Made by a program: the position numbers and the translations under genes. A model generated the notes under the pieces. It saw only the letters and a list, made by a program, of their open reading frames with translations. It was not told the origin of the DNA and ran no database searches. Shown here piece after piece: positions 35,353 through 47,010 of a DNA stretch of 64,000 bases. Source of the DNA: Cyclina sinensis (lineage: Eukaryota; Mollusca; Bivalvia; Venerida; Veneridae); assembly GCA_012932295.1 (NCBI GenBank), contig JAAONU010000004.1, positions 7,821,030-7,885,029 on the forward strand, given 5' to 3'. Position 1 is the first letter of the stretch. Every line of letters starts with the position of its first letter.

Positions 35353-35906
35353 AATCTTGAAAAGGCGTGACAATGGATTTTTTTAATCTCGCCTGTCAAA
35401 CAGGTGGTATTTTAAGTGGCCCGAACGGGATTCCGTACTAGAACGGACGTGGCTTATTTGGAGGTACTTCAGTTCGGCAACCTGTATGGTCGCGTCAAAT
35501 AAACTTGCGTTCTGCACAGCACTGTTTTTACCATTCATGTTAATTATTAGGAGATTCCAAGTCAACCAATTGCCAAATAACGCAAACCTGACTGAAAGTT
35601 ATTTGTTTCATGTTACGTGCTAATTGATTAGAGTTTGATAATTATATGTATAAGTATTACGTAAATGAAATCTTTTATCACTTATTATATTCTTTCAGTC
35701 AGGAGACAATAGACAAAAATGGCGGTGAAAATTTTGAATTCTGAAAACTAAATGGATATTTTGGATATTAAACGATAAAATATGATTTATTTCGTGTAAA
35801 AACTCAAAACTTTTGTGGATATTAGCAGTAAAAATATTATCGGTCAATATTTCTGAAGGATTATCTCGTTTTCATGGACTATTTCTGTGTTCATTTTTAT
35901 GAATGA

Positions 35907-37082
35907 ATGGGGTCTTCAAAAAAGTCGAAAGCCCAGAAAAGGACTAAATCACAAGCGTCTCCGGAATCATTAAATGATTTACCAGACAAAAGGCAAGTGA
36001 CAAATCATAATATTGTTAACGGTATTTCTACAAATATGAACTCGCAATCACCTCAAAGTTTCCTGCAGCAGATACCCGCTTTCCCCGGAACCCCGCAAGC
36101 ACAATACTACGGAGCTGCCAGTAGCCCTGTGGTAGGAAACGCTGTACCCCAATATTGCCAGCAACAATCTTTCATGACCCCCACCCAGCCTCATTCCCAA
36201 GGTGCCACCCCGACACAACAGTCTTTTCTACAAACAACAGGTTTTTCAACGGACTTTCAAAAAACTCTATTGGACAGACTAGATTCTTTGGATTCTAGAT
36301 TGAAAAAATTGGATAATATAGAATTGCAACTCAGCAACTTAGCGCAGGAATTGTCTGCTGTGGATTTAAAGGTCAACACGCTGGAGTCCAGGGTGAGCGA
36401 ATGTCAGTCAAAAGTAATCGATATTGAGGCCAGTAGAGCGTTTGATTCACAGACGTGTGACGAGGTCAGGTCAAAACAGGTATCTCTAGAAAAATCTATA
36501 CGTGATGAAGAGACATGCAAGCGTAAAATTTCATATGACATTGACAAGCTTAAATTAGAAAATTCGAAGTTGCAAGAAGATCTCGTAGATTTACAATCTC
36601 GCTCAATGAGAGACAACTTGCTGTTCTATGGTTTTGACGAATGTTCTACAGCAGACGACAGAAAAGCAGAAGACTGTGTTTCGAAATTGCACATTTTCTT
36701 TAAGGATTCGCTCGAGATAGATCCATCTGAGAATACAATAAAACTCGACCGTGCACACAGACTAGGTAAATTCACGCCTGGCAAGAACTGACCCATCGTA
36801 GCTAAATTTAATTTCAGCAAGGATAAATATGTAATTAAAAAAGCCGTTTTCGAGAGAAAGGACTCAATTGCAGTTAGTGTTGGTGATCAATATCCCAAGA
36901 CGATACAGGATCGCCGTAAGCTTTTGATCCCTGACCTTAAAAAGGCACGATCTGCAGGCAAAAGTGCAACGCTTCGGGGCGACAAACTTGTTATTGAAAA
37001 CAGGATCTATACGGTAAATTCGCTCCCTATTAAAGAATTAGAAGGTTTACCGACCGTAACCAGCGGAGATGAGTCATCATAG
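35907..37082 (+). pseudogene. LINE ORF1 (nucleic-acid-binding protein), one internal stop
   Basis: Length 391 codons if the internal TGA at 36789-36791 is ignored. The N-terminus is basic (SSKKSKAQKRTKS), followed by a Q/P/S-rich region, then a long coiled coil (about residues 110-235, leucine/lysine heptads), then an L1-ORF1p/transposase_22-like segment (MRDNLLFYGFDE, DRAHRLGKF). Related proteins continue straight through the TGA position, and the frame stays open for another 96 codons to TAG at 37080-37082, so this is a recent nonsense mutation. In LINEs this protein coats the element RNA. Confidence 0.8.
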
Positions 37083-40000
37083 GAACTCAATGAGAAACAG
37101 TTAACTTTTCTTTTATGGAACGTACAGGGTATTGGTGCAAAGCTTAACGATAGTGATTTTCTTAGTTTTGTGGACAATTATGATATTTTACTTTTTACTG
37201 AAACGTGGAATTCGAAATTAACTAATATTGACATAAAAGGATACGGGTCTTTTAATTGTCCTCGTCCTAAATATAACCGCAGAGCCAAAAGGCATAGTGG
37301 AGGTGTTATAATCTATCATAGGCTGGATTTGGTGAATAAAATCGAGCTTATTAATCTCGATCACAGGGGTATAGTCTGGTTCAAATTAAAAAAAGAATCT
37401 TTTGGCTTTGAAAATGATGTTTTTTACTGTACTTGCTACATACCCCCTGAAGACTCAAAATTATACAGGAATGTTGGGTCGAGTCTTTTTGAGTTCGATT
37501 TTTTCGATTGTTTGAATGAAAGCATTACTAGATATAGTATTTTAGGTGATGTATATGTCAATGGTGATTTTAACGCGAGGACCGGTTCTCTTCCGGACTA
37601 TATTGAACACACAAATTTAGGGAATTTTGTCGATCTACCTGATTTTGAGACACAATATGATATTCCTCCACGTCAGAACTCTGATTCTTTTGTAAACAAT
37701 TTTGGTAATAAATTATTAACGTTATGTAAGCAAAATACAACGGACGGCTTGAAGAGGGGCGCTCAACTTTTCACTCGTTTTCGAGAAACAAACCTTGTTT
37801 TAGTACTGTTGATTACTTAATAACATGTTATAAAAATTTTAATACCATTTTTAATATGTGTATTCTAGATCCTACTGAATTTTCAGATCATTCGCCCATG
37901 ACGTTTTCTATGCTTTATTCGCATTGTTATTTACGACAATCGGAAAAAACTTTTGTCGACAAGATTTTCTGGAATTCTTCTGATTTTGCTCTATTCAATG
38001 ATTTATTAGAGTCAAAAAAACACGTGTTCGATGACCTGACCAACGGCTTAGTTACAGGTGAAATAGATACAAATGTTTGCATTGAATCGTTTTCACAAAC
38101 AATTCACGATATTTCTTTCAAATGTTTTGGTAAAACATGTCCGTTAACGCCAAATAAGAAATTCAAAAAAGCACCATGGTTCAATGACGACTGTCGTACA
38201 GCTAAAACGTTTTTATGAGTGTAAGCGAAATTTATCTATAGACCCGAGTGACATTAATAAAATTTCTTTCTTAAACAGTAGGAATTACTTTTCAAAAATT
38301 AAACGCAAAGCTAAGCATGTATTTTATAACAAAGAAAAATGCAAACTTTCTCAGTTGTGTAAACATTCTCCGAAACATTTCTGAAATATGTGAAAAAGTT
38401 TAAATCAGTTAAGAATAATTCTTGTAATAATGTCTCTGCAGATGATTTTGTGAAACATTTTTCAGATCTCTCAACAAAAAATAATTTTCAGTTTAATGAT
38501 ACTGACGAAAGTTTTCCACGTTTAGAAGCATTGCATATAGAAGAACTTGACGCAGAATTTACGATAGATGAAATCCATAAAACGATCAAATGTCTGAAGA
38601 GGAATAAAAGTTGTGACTTAGACAATAACGTGGGAGATTTTTTCATTGATGGAAATGATTTTATTGCTCCTTTATCTTTGTATACTATACAATAAGATAT
38701 ATTCAGATGGCGTTTTTCCGGCTGAATGGAGTAAAGGTTATATTGTCCTTATACACCAAAAAAGGCTCTTTAGATAATCCATCTAACTATAGAGGAATTA
38801 CTATTATTAATATAATGGCGAAAATATTCTCCCTATTATTAAGAAATAGAATTAACAAATGGTGCGAATCTGAAAATGTTTTTTGTGACAATCAATTTGG
38901 TTTTCGTGATAATCTTTGTACTGCAGACGCTATTTACATTCTACATTCTATTGTTTAGAAAACCTTGTCTCTAAACTCGAAGCTTTGGTGTATATTTATC
39001 GACTATGAAAAGGCCTTCGACACGGTTAATCATGATGCATTATGGGTTAGACTAGTAGAATCTGGCGTCAGTTGCAAAATCATTAAAATGCTTAAGACTA
39101 TTTATGCCAATGTAGAATCTTGCATTAAGGTTTCTGCTAACATGTCAATGTCTGAATTTTTCGATGTTACTATTGGAGTAAAACAGGGAGAGCCGTTATC
39201 GCCTCTTTTATTTATTCTCTTTATAAATGATATAGTGAACGCTATAGATATTAACAGTTTGACTGAAAAGGATCTCAACATTTTATCAGTGTTTATTATT
39301 TTGTTTGCTGATGATATTGTTTTATTCACAACTGATCCAGTAAGCCTTCAGAGTCAAATAAACAATCTGTATCAATATTCTGTTAAATGGGGACTAAAAA
39401 TTAATATTGATAAAACTAAGTTATGTGTTTTTGAAAAACGTAAAAGTCCAAATCTAGCGGACATCTTTATAAACGACCAAAAAATTGAACGTGTCGACTC
39501 TTTCACATATTTAGGCATTAAGTTTACTTACACGGGTAATATGAAAAATGCAATCAAAGCACTGTCGGATCAAGCTCTACGTGCATATCATAATCTTATT
39601 TCTATTTTTGACAAAGTTAAATTTGATATCAAAACAAAGTTACATATGTTTTACACCCTGGTAGCTCCAATTCTTCTGTACGGATCTGAGGTTTTGGGCG
39701 CTTATGACTTCACAGAAATAGACAAGGTACATATTAAATTTCTTAAGTATATACTAGGTGTGCGTAAACAAACGCCGAACAATGCTATATATGGTGAGCT
39801 TGGAAGATACCCTTTGTCTGTTCTAAGTAAAGAAAGAGCTTTAAAATTTTTGTTAAAAATCAGAAAAAATACATGGTCTCATATGTTTTCCTTGTTTAAT
39901 GAAGTAAATGAGCTTAACATTGTTAATTCATGGACTTACCATATGAAAGCCACCATTGATAGATTAGGTTTTTCGTACATTTTAACTGATTTTGATCCAA

Positions 40001-40476
40001 CTTTTAATTATTTACCGTTAATAAAAATTCGCCTGTACGACCAATATATTCAAAAATGGAATGGTTCTCTTTCTATTTCGACTAAACTACAGTATTATAG
40101 TAAATATAAATCAGTTTTTCAGTTTGAACATTATTTTAATGTGATAAAGGATGACAAATTACGCCAATGTTTAACATGTTTTAGACTTTGTTCACATTCC
40201 TTAGACATAGAAACAGGAAGATATTTTGGTATTGATAGGGAAAATCGTTTATGTAGATTGTGTAATCAACATGTTATTGAATCTGAATACCATTTCTTAT
40301 TGTGCTGTAACTACTACTCTGATATTAGGAAAAAATATTTAGGAACTACTGCATGGCCCTCTTTAGCAAAAGTTGTTTCGATTATGTCCAGTAACAATAA
40401 AAGTAAATTATTGAAACTAGCTAAATATCTAAAAGATGCTTTTTCTCGTCGCAACAATACTCTGGATAATAACTAA
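37083..40476 (+). pseudogene. LINE ORF2 (endonuclease-reverse transcriptase), frameshifted
   Basis: It follows the ORF1 stop in the same frame with no nearby in-frame ATG. Endonuclease landmarks are LLWNVQGIG, ETW, GDFNAR and FSDHSPM (37110-37910). Frames change near 37800, 38200, 38390 and 38700, and a TAG at 38956-38958 interrupts just before the RT core. The last piece (38965-40476, 503 residues) is open and holds FIDYEKAFDT, GVKQGEPLSPLLF, LFADDIVLF (catalytic DD at its residues 116-117), GLKINIDKTK and a C-terminal CRLC..H..C finger near residues 430-450. In LINEs this enzyme nicks target DNA and primes reverse transcription; this copy cannot make it intact. Confidence 0.85.
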
Positions 40477-40944
40477 AACATTTCAGTATTTTCTTTCTTT
40501 GATTCAGTGTCTTTTTTCGTATTGTGTTTTTTTTGTTTGTTTGATTTTTGCTTGTCTTTTTGTTTGTCTGTCTGCTTGTTTTGTATATTTTACTTGCTTA
40601 TTTGTCTTGCTTTGTCAATGTATTTGAATTACTTATTCCTTGTCATTTTCACGATGTTTTGTGTTTATAAAATATATGTAAATGTTTTTGGCCATAGGCA
40701 ATTTGTATTGCCGATTTGCTCAATAAAACTTACTATTGTTGTTATTCCACATTCAGTCGACTTATAACAAAAGCAAGCATATTATTAAATTCGTCATATT
40801 TATTCATAATATAATACAAATTATTTCAAATGTCTTCCGTTTTGGATGTTTACAGGCATGGTTCCCCCACTCATCATGTTGACCCCAATAGGTCAACCAG
40901 TCACCGAACAAATTGTCGTTTAGGATGATCTTACAGCAATCCGT

Positions 40945-41150
40945 AAAATGCCCCAAAAGGCTAAATCCAAAAGTTGCCCCAAAAGGCTAAATCCAAATGT
41001 TGCCCCAAAAGGCTAAATCCAAAATTCATGTAACTATAAAGGCTAAATTCAGGTTGCCGAAAAGGCTAAATCAAAAGTTACCCTTAAAGGCTAAATTACA
41101 GTTGCCCCAAAAGGCCAAATTCAAAGATGCCCCAAAAGGCTAAATATGTA
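40945..41150. repeat. Minisatellite of gccccaaaaggctaaatc units
   Basis: About eight units of 24-30 bases built on gttgccccaaaaggctaaatcc, the first three nearly perfect. It lies between the LINE tail and the Ngaro-like element and might belong to the latter's left terminal region; no matching repeat is seen at its right side. Confidence 0.85.
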
Positions 41151-41446
41151 TAACATTTAAGGCTGGTCCTGGGAAATCAGAGACCAAGCCCTACAATGTA
41201 ACAAAATAGATCATAAAATTCCCAATAATTACTCTTTCAAATATACATTAATAGAATCAAATCAAGAAACTTAAGTATAGTTATTTCTGTTTGGATTTCG
41301 CCGTCTGCCATATGGCAACAACAATGAGCACAGATATATCTGTGCACATGTTGTTAGCCACCGCCAAAAGAGAGGGAGGAGTCTTTTGGAACGGCGAACA
41401 TCCACAGATTGCTGGACGAGTTCGGGAACCATAACAAAGCCCGTTA

Positions 41447-42041
41447 CTACTTAAAAACAAGAGGTATAACCACCCATACATGCCTCCAGTGCCAAAAAAA
41501 GTCGTTCAAGAAACAAGCAAATGCCATGAAAAGACAAATGAACGCCATCCTCTTTATATAACGACGGAGTGCCCTTTCCCAAGTCAGGTGCCTGATATAG
41601 AATCCATTACTCATAATTATTCTTTTTGCAGCATAGCTGTTGACTCTTTTTCGATTTGACTCCATTGCACTATAGTTGTCAGAGTAACGCCATGTTGCAC
41701 GTGGAAGTAACTGTGACCATACTATCTTATATCGAAAATTCAAATTGATGAACTTTATCATCTCATTTAACAGCCTGCGAATCCTTACAAGTGAAAGACA
41801 CCCTAAATCATTCCCACCGCAGTGCAACAAAATAATGTCCGGCATGTCTCCGACAGACTTTAATGATTTTAATTTACGCATCAAATCTAAGAGAGATAAA
41901 CCACTCTATCCTTGCCACCAGAGGTCAGCATTCTTCAGGCCAAGGTTGAGTCCACTAGGCTGGCGTCGTGCAACAATAAAGGCGTGCTTTATTAAAGATG
42001 AGCCAATGCACCAGATCTTTACTGTACCTAGAACATCTTAG
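41447..42041 (-). pseudogene. SGNH-hydrolase-like protein of the Ngaro element
   Basis: Minus strand, starting upstream of the open part: a block I-like IWCIGSSLIKHAF (GSS in place of GDS), NLGL, LWWQG, then PDIILLHCGGNDLG (block III, G-x-N-D) and VWSQLLPRATWR. A stop (TAG, plus-strand 41906-41908) separates the block I part from the 145-codon open part. The usual D-x-x-H near the C-terminus is not recognisable, the expected region reading MAFICLFMAF, so the catalytic histidine appears lost. In Ngaro elements the role of this hydrolase is unknown. Confidence 0.65.
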
Positions 42042-42133
42042 TTTAAATTACACTCATGTAACGCTACAAAAAAACTAGAATTAACTAAGAACATCGCCTT
42101 GCTGAATTAAAATTCGATTCAAAGCAAATATGA

Positions 42134-43130
42134 TTATGCTAAAATTGGAAGTGCATTAACGGACTCTGGCTTCAAGTATCTGCGATATGCCTCAAAACGC
42201 CAACGTCCTACCTTCTTAATTGTCTCAACAGAGTAGCCTGCCATAGCTGCAGCAGTTGCCGCCCCTATCCTAAAGAAATGAGGCGTAAATTTTCCATAAC
42301 GAGGTTCGAAACCACGAACAGATTTTTTCAAAACTGCAGTGAACTCGTAGCGTGTGAGTGGCTTACATTCAGATGGCAGAAAAACGGACCATTTTCGGCG
42401 GGCGCCTCTTTAAAAAAATCAATCATGCGAGTGACAGCACAAAGATCAGAATCTGTCCTTCTGATTATTATAACAGCTCCAACACCACATTGGTCCGTTT
42501 TAGAATACCGGATAACAATTTTTACCGTACCTTCTTTTTCATTAATATCTACATCAGACATTAATAAGACATTCGAAACCGATTTTATATTCTTAACAGC
42601 CAATTCACTCACTCTCAAAAAGGCTGCAAATGCCAGACAAAAAGCTGCGGAAAACAGGGAGCCTTTATATAATTTCAAGCAAACTACGGGAATGACCGAC
42701 AAAATTCTGTGTAATAAATTTGGTGTTATTGGCAACCTACAATCGCGGGTTTTTCCACAAGAGGACCGCTTGAATCCTTCTAACGCTTTCTCAATAACAT
42801 AATGTCTTGACACATCATTAATATTTTTCATTTTACATTGAAATCCAATAGCTTTTACATACAAACGTGCCGTAGAATGTGCTAAACCTTGCAAAGATAG
42901 CCACGATATAAACATGACTATTTGTTCTACAGTAAACTCCTAAAACGTTTAAATGAATAAAGGCCTGAGTTGTAAGCATCAAAAGTATTGTCGGAAATCG
43001 AAGCATTTAACAATTTTGCAGCTTCAGATTGTAGATCACCGATCGAAAACGAGCTGGAAACTGCTGAGGTTCCTTGTCTGCATCTGGAGCCAAAACCCGG
43101 AAACGGTCCCACTGTTTACGAGAAATTGAA
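42134..43130 (-). pseudogene. Tyrosine recombinase of the Ngaro element, two frameshifts
   Basis: Three frames join on the minus strand: 43112-42927 (N-terminal part, ending KRFRSLL), 42915-42328 (core-binding and start of catalytic domain) and 42331-42134 (C-terminal catalytic part). The shifts fall near 42935 and 42349. Catalytic landmarks are arginine in FLRVSEL, H-x-x-R in HFFRIGAAT, and the tyrosine within WRFEAYRRYLKP, so all signature residues survive although not in one frame. This enzyme integrates circular element DNA in DIRS-group retrotransposition. Confidence 0.8.
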
Positions 43131-44834
43131 TCAGCTATTGAATTTAAATTTAAATTTAATTTGAATGTGCATTGCCTTGAATATTATTCCATATTCCATA
43201 GCCAATAATACAAAATGGCGCACAAGCTGCATAAGACGCTTGGATTTAGATGACTGCTTATTAATCACAACGACTAACGCCTCATTATCTATTCTTAATA
43301 ACACCTTTTTATTTTGCAATTGTTTTCCCCATAAAATTAAAGCAAGAATGACGGGAACCATTTCTAAAAATGTTATATCTGCCATCAGCTCATCACACCG
43401 CCAACTGTTAGGCCAGGGAAAAAATACCCATTCGTTTCGATAAAAACACCCACATCCAAGCTCACAGGAACCAGCACTATCTGTGAATAACTGCAAACTC
43501 GCATTCTCATACCAGGTACAAGGAGGTATATATGTTACACCATTAAAATTGTCTAAAAATGTTAGCCACATTTTAAGGTCCTGCTTAATTGATTCTGTAA
43601 TATTCAACCTATGGTGAGGCCTTTTTATTCTAATCATAACATCATAGAATCTTTTTAAAAAGGCCCTGCTCGACCGTACAGCTCGACTACAAAATGCCAA
43701 ATTCCCAACTAAAGACTGAAACTCTTTTAAAACAACTTTCTTTCTCTCCATTACCTTAAGTATGATTTCACACAATTCTTCCACTTTGTGCAAAGGTATT
43801 CTTATGATCATATAACCAGAATCAAGCTCCAAACTCAAAAATATCAATTTCGTGCATGGACCAACAGATTTCTCCCTAGCAATGGACACTCCCAGGGAAT
43901 CACAGACTGATGAAAAGGAGCAAACAAGCTCTCTGCAATCATTTGTATTGTGAGCGACTGCCAAAATAAAATCATATAAATAATGATCCATTGTATCTTT
44001 TTTTGCAATATACACCACTAACCATTGCAAAAATGTTGCAAATTTTTCAAACAAGGAGCAGGATATTCTACAACCCATTGGTAAAAATTTATCAATATAA
44101 ATGTTTCCCTCATTGTCCCTCAAACCTAATAAACAAAAATCTTCTGGAGATACTGGCAATAGTCGAAATGTCAAATGCCGATTTTATATCTCGTTTTGCT
44201 AAAAGAGCATTTTTCCAAGCTGAAAAATCATATCTGCCACCTTATCAAAAGATGTATATTCAACTGAAGCTAGTTCTTCACTTATACCATCATTTACACT
44301 ACACCCTTTCGGATAAGATAAATGAGTAATAAGTCTCCAGCCCCCATCAGCCTTGGGGACTAAGCCAACAGGCGATACCCTTAGATTTTCAATTGGCGAG
44401 ACTTTAAATGGACCAGCAAATCTACCGCATGCTACTTCCTTTTCATTTTTTTGCTTTAAAATTGCAGAATTCAAACGCGCAGATTTTAGATTAACAGCCT
44501 CCATAGCAATCCTTTCCCCCGAAAATTCAAGGCGAAAACCATGCAAAAAACCAGACTTCAGTACTTCAGCATCTCGCTCATTTGGATATATTTCTAAATA
44601 TGAACGCAATAATTCAACATTGACAGGAGATTTTCCAATACTTAAATCAAAATTTTCGACTAAAGCTTCTCTGACTGACATCTGTGTTGAAGCGTAGCCA
44701 AAACATACGCTGGCCCTGGGGTGCAGAGGCCCTGACTGGTCGGACACCACAAAATCCTTGTCCTGGTCGGATACCACTAAATCCTTGTCCTGGTCGGACA
44801 CCACTAAATCCTTGACCATGAATCCTATTAACAT
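43007..44834 (-). pseudogene. Reverse transcriptase-RNase H of the Ngaro element, frameshifted
   Basis: The N-terminal piece (44834-44199) has SPVGLVPKADGGWRLITHL and ends at a frameshift in an A run. The main piece (44174-43131) has FLPMGCRISCSLFEKF, LELDSGYM, SLVGNLAFC, the RNase H strand LQLFTDSAGS and LLRIDNEALVVVINKQSS. The catalytic box reads HYLYDFIL, where relatives have a double aspartate, so a key Asp is replaced by Tyr. A TTTAAA simple-repeat expansion near 43140-43160 shifts the frame just before the conserved IADSISRKQWDRFR tail, which then runs to a stop at 43007 and overlaps the recombinase frame. Confidence 0.8.
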
Positions 44835-45683
44835 TACACATGTTAGATGGATGTATACTATTACAATTTAAACAAGCATGTCTGTACGGACATTGCATTT
44901 TAAAACACTGCCTGTAATTATAATCAAAACATTTTTTAATACTAGTGTTATTCCTGTAATTACACTGCTGGAGCCCATGTACAACAGCCAAAGCTCATAA
45001 TCTATCTTAGCAAAAGAGATACCTGTTGGATCAGCTGCCAATCGTAACCTGAACTGCTGGTCATATGATCTCCAACCAAGACCAGGATGCTGCTTGGCAG
45101 CCAACCTAAACACATTCATATATTTTAAAATTCCTTTGACCCGATTGGGATGAGCAGCCAAGAAAATGGATGCATAAACCAGAAATGCATCTGACCACGT
45201 TTCAATGCTGCCAATCGTCTTAGTTTTCTGTATTGGCTTAACCAGTATCTGGCCAGATTGACTAAACTCTAAGGTTCGAGTCTCCAGCTTCCCTATCTGC
45301 ATGTCCAGAAGAGAACCTAAGTCTACATACTGGCCAGAAAATATTTTGTTTTTTGTACTTTCAGAAACATGAAACCCCATATCAGCATGAATACTTGCTA
45401 CTGGAGCTGGAAATACGGGATTATTGAAATTTTCTAGGGTACTTTGAACACAAATAGAAGAACAATCACCATTTGTATTTGTTCGATCCTCTGCCACTGG
45501 CGGTACTAACGCCGACATCGTCACCCTGGGCCGCTCTTCCTCCACTGCACAGACTGCCCCTTGACTGGCTTCAGCTACACGTTGAGCCCCATCCAACTGC
45601 AACTCTTGTCGCGTTTTCATCCTTTTCGCATTCACTGCCTCGGACAACTCCAATGCTTTTCTTGATGACTTCGTTCTCCCCAT
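44647..45683 (-). pseudogene. Gag-like protein of the Ngaro element, one frameshift
   Basis: The first piece (45683-44868, 271 codons) has a basic N-terminus (GRTKSSRKA), then a capsid-like helical part with WSDAFLVYASIFLAAHP and LGWRSYDQQFRLR. It shifts frame near 44950-44990 into a second piece (to 44647) with a cysteine/histidine cluster: CFDYNYRQC, MQCPYRHACLNC, IHPSNMC. That is a CCCH-type knuckle followed by a C-C-H-C cluster, typical of Ngaro Gag. The C-terminal part contains three nine-residue repeats (GQGFSGVRP). Confidence 0.75.
44736..44816 (-). repeat. 27-bp coding tandem repeat, three units
   Basis: The ctggtcgg landmark recurs at 44736, 44763 and 44790. The repeat lies where the gag and RT frames overlap and is in-frame in both (GQGFSGVRP in gag, KDLVVSDQD in the RT frame). 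Confidence 0.85.
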
Positions 45684-46073
45684 TTATTTTGTTTATGAAA
45701 TAATAAAATGTATGAATTTTGAACAAAGTGTTTAAAAAAATTAAGGTCAACAGATTTCCCTTTCTTTAAAATCTTTAAATATCACGCTAAAAACTTATCA
45801 TCTGAATGAATAACTCAGCCGAAGCATAAAAGAATATTTAAACTATAAATCTTAAAAATCTAGAAAGTGAAAAACAACCTGTTCGAAATCTTGAAGCCTT
45901 TCAAAATATCTACCTGGCACCTTGCCTGATTTTCAGAGAAAGGAAGTAGCGAGACGGTGCCAGCATAAATTCCACGAAGACTGAAAATCAAATATCTATA
46001 AATAGAACTCCAATAACGAGCGGCTATCAATCATTGTGCACTTGGATTTAGAATGAGTTAAAGTATTATATCA

Positions 46074-46259
46074 TTGTTTTATTGGACAATGGATGTGGGA
46101 AGTCTCAGCTGCACATATGCACAAATTGATATGTCAGACTATGCTAAAAATCTATCTCCAAGTGACTTAGCAGTTTATTTAGAGAAATTAAATGTTTCAA
46201 GTGGAATAACTTTACCAGATCCATACAACATTAAAAAGAGTGATTCGTCTGAATGTTAA
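46074..46259 (+). pseudogene. Start of an ISL2EU-type second protein (YqaJ-associated), truncated
   Basis: Open for 61 codons; a likely start is the Met at 46089 (MDVGSLSCTYAQ). The peptide contains MSDYAKNLSPSDLAVYLEKL and ITLPDPYNIK, which resemble the N-terminus of proteins with SWIM/YqaJ-like domains encoded as the second gene of ISL2EU transposons. That family link is from memory and needs a search. It stops abruptly after 46257, exactly where the convergent transposase remnant begins, so the rest was deleted. Confidence 0.4.
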
Positions 46260-47010
46260 ATAATGGCCAGATATAGGTTACCCAGGCATATATATCATTA
46301 TTTTGTGGAAAGTTCAAGTTTCTATTCAAGAGAATTTCCTTGTCCGAAACTCTTTCACCCCATCCCGCTGAAATGAAATTGACGACCCCTGCTGGTGTGA
46401 TTGATATGAGGTATTTTGAAGTATTATTATGTTTGTAATTGCTCCAAGTTTGTGCTCGTGCCGTAAGATTTTTTGGTCTTTCTATAAAAATTTCAAAACA
46501 ATCTATGATTGAGATGCATTTGTTGTATTCAGGTTTAAATGATGAGGGTGCATTTAATCTTGCGACATCTCGTTCAGGCAAATATATTACTGATTTGAGG
46601 CAATTTGCAATAATTGGAATCCAGATATTCAAAATTCTAGATGTAGATGGTTCAGAGATCAGAAATCTATACGCTAAGTCAACGTTTAGTAACCCAAGTC
46701 TGATCTTCATAAACACTAACAATAAGTGGTCATCTCTTGTCAGGCTGCGTTGCACACCTTTATTCCTTATGAAAGGTTCAATTTCATCATATATCCATAA
46801 AAATAATGACTTTGGCAATCCTGTATAAAAGGTAATATGCTTATCACTCAGATTTGCGAAACAAAATTTTTGATGCCCTTAAATTTTCACTGCTTTCAGC
46901 TATTCTTTTTTCTAGATGTTTAATCAATTTTACACTTTACAGTAATTGTTTCTCAAGATTTATAAGTTTTGATGTTTCTTCTATGGGCTCTGTTTGTGTA
47001 CATGAAAGTA
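46231..47010 (-). pseudogene. IS4/5-like (ISL2EU, DDE_Tnp_4 type) transposase, broken
   Basis: The minus-strand frame 46818-46231 reads LTRDDHLLLVFMKIRLGLLN, FLISEPSTSRILNIW, then ISIIDCFEIFIERP (first catalytic Asp), TARAQTWSNYKHNNTSKYLI and GWGERVSDKEI, a classic DDE_Tnp_4 signature. Upstream in the same frame lies SDKHITFYTGLP; beyond a frameshift near 46880 a coiled-coil-like stretch continues toward 47010. After NFPQNND the sequence departs from the family and the later catalytic residues are missing. No THAP-type finger was found upstream. It converges on the partner fragment at 46074-46259. Confidence 0.75.

Larger units (their letters stand above)
35690..40748 (+). mobile_element. Near full-length non-LTR retrotransposon (LINE)
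   Basis: The order is 5' region, ORF1 with coiled coil, ORF2 with APE-type endonuclease, reverse transcriptase and C-terminal finger, then a ~270-base 3' region ending aataaaacttactattgttgtt. The plus-strand copy has several stops and frameshifts. The 5' boundary is approximate; caaaaatggcgg at 35716 may belong to the element's 5' UTR. The (TTG)-type tail places it with families ending in short tandem repeats. Clade is left open, because the ORF1 coiled coil plus RNA-binding segment and the C-terminal finger occur in more than one clade. Confidence 0.85.
41447..45683 (-). mobile_element. Ngaro-like tyrosine-recombinase retrotransposon (DIRS group), decayed
   Basis: Minus-strand order is gag with zinc knuckles, reverse transcriptase-RNase H, tyrosine recombinase and a SGNH-hydrolase-like protein, with adjacent frames overlapping. 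DIRS-group elements with this order and a hydrolase frame are known as Ngaro. All four frames carry shifts or stops, so the copy is dead. Only the coding extent is given; the split terminal repeats expected of the group were not identified in 40.75-41.4 or 45.7-46.05 kb. Confidence 0.8.

Noticed and set aside
41745..42041. 98-codon plus-strand frame opposite the SGNH region
   Set aside because: Shadow of the minus-strand hydrolase frame, which has recognisable family blocks.
42278..42802. 174-codon plus-strand frame
   Set aside because: Antisense shadow of the tyrosine recombinase.
46439..46828. 129-codon plus-strand frame
   Set aside because: Antisense shadow of the DDE_Tnp_4 transposase.
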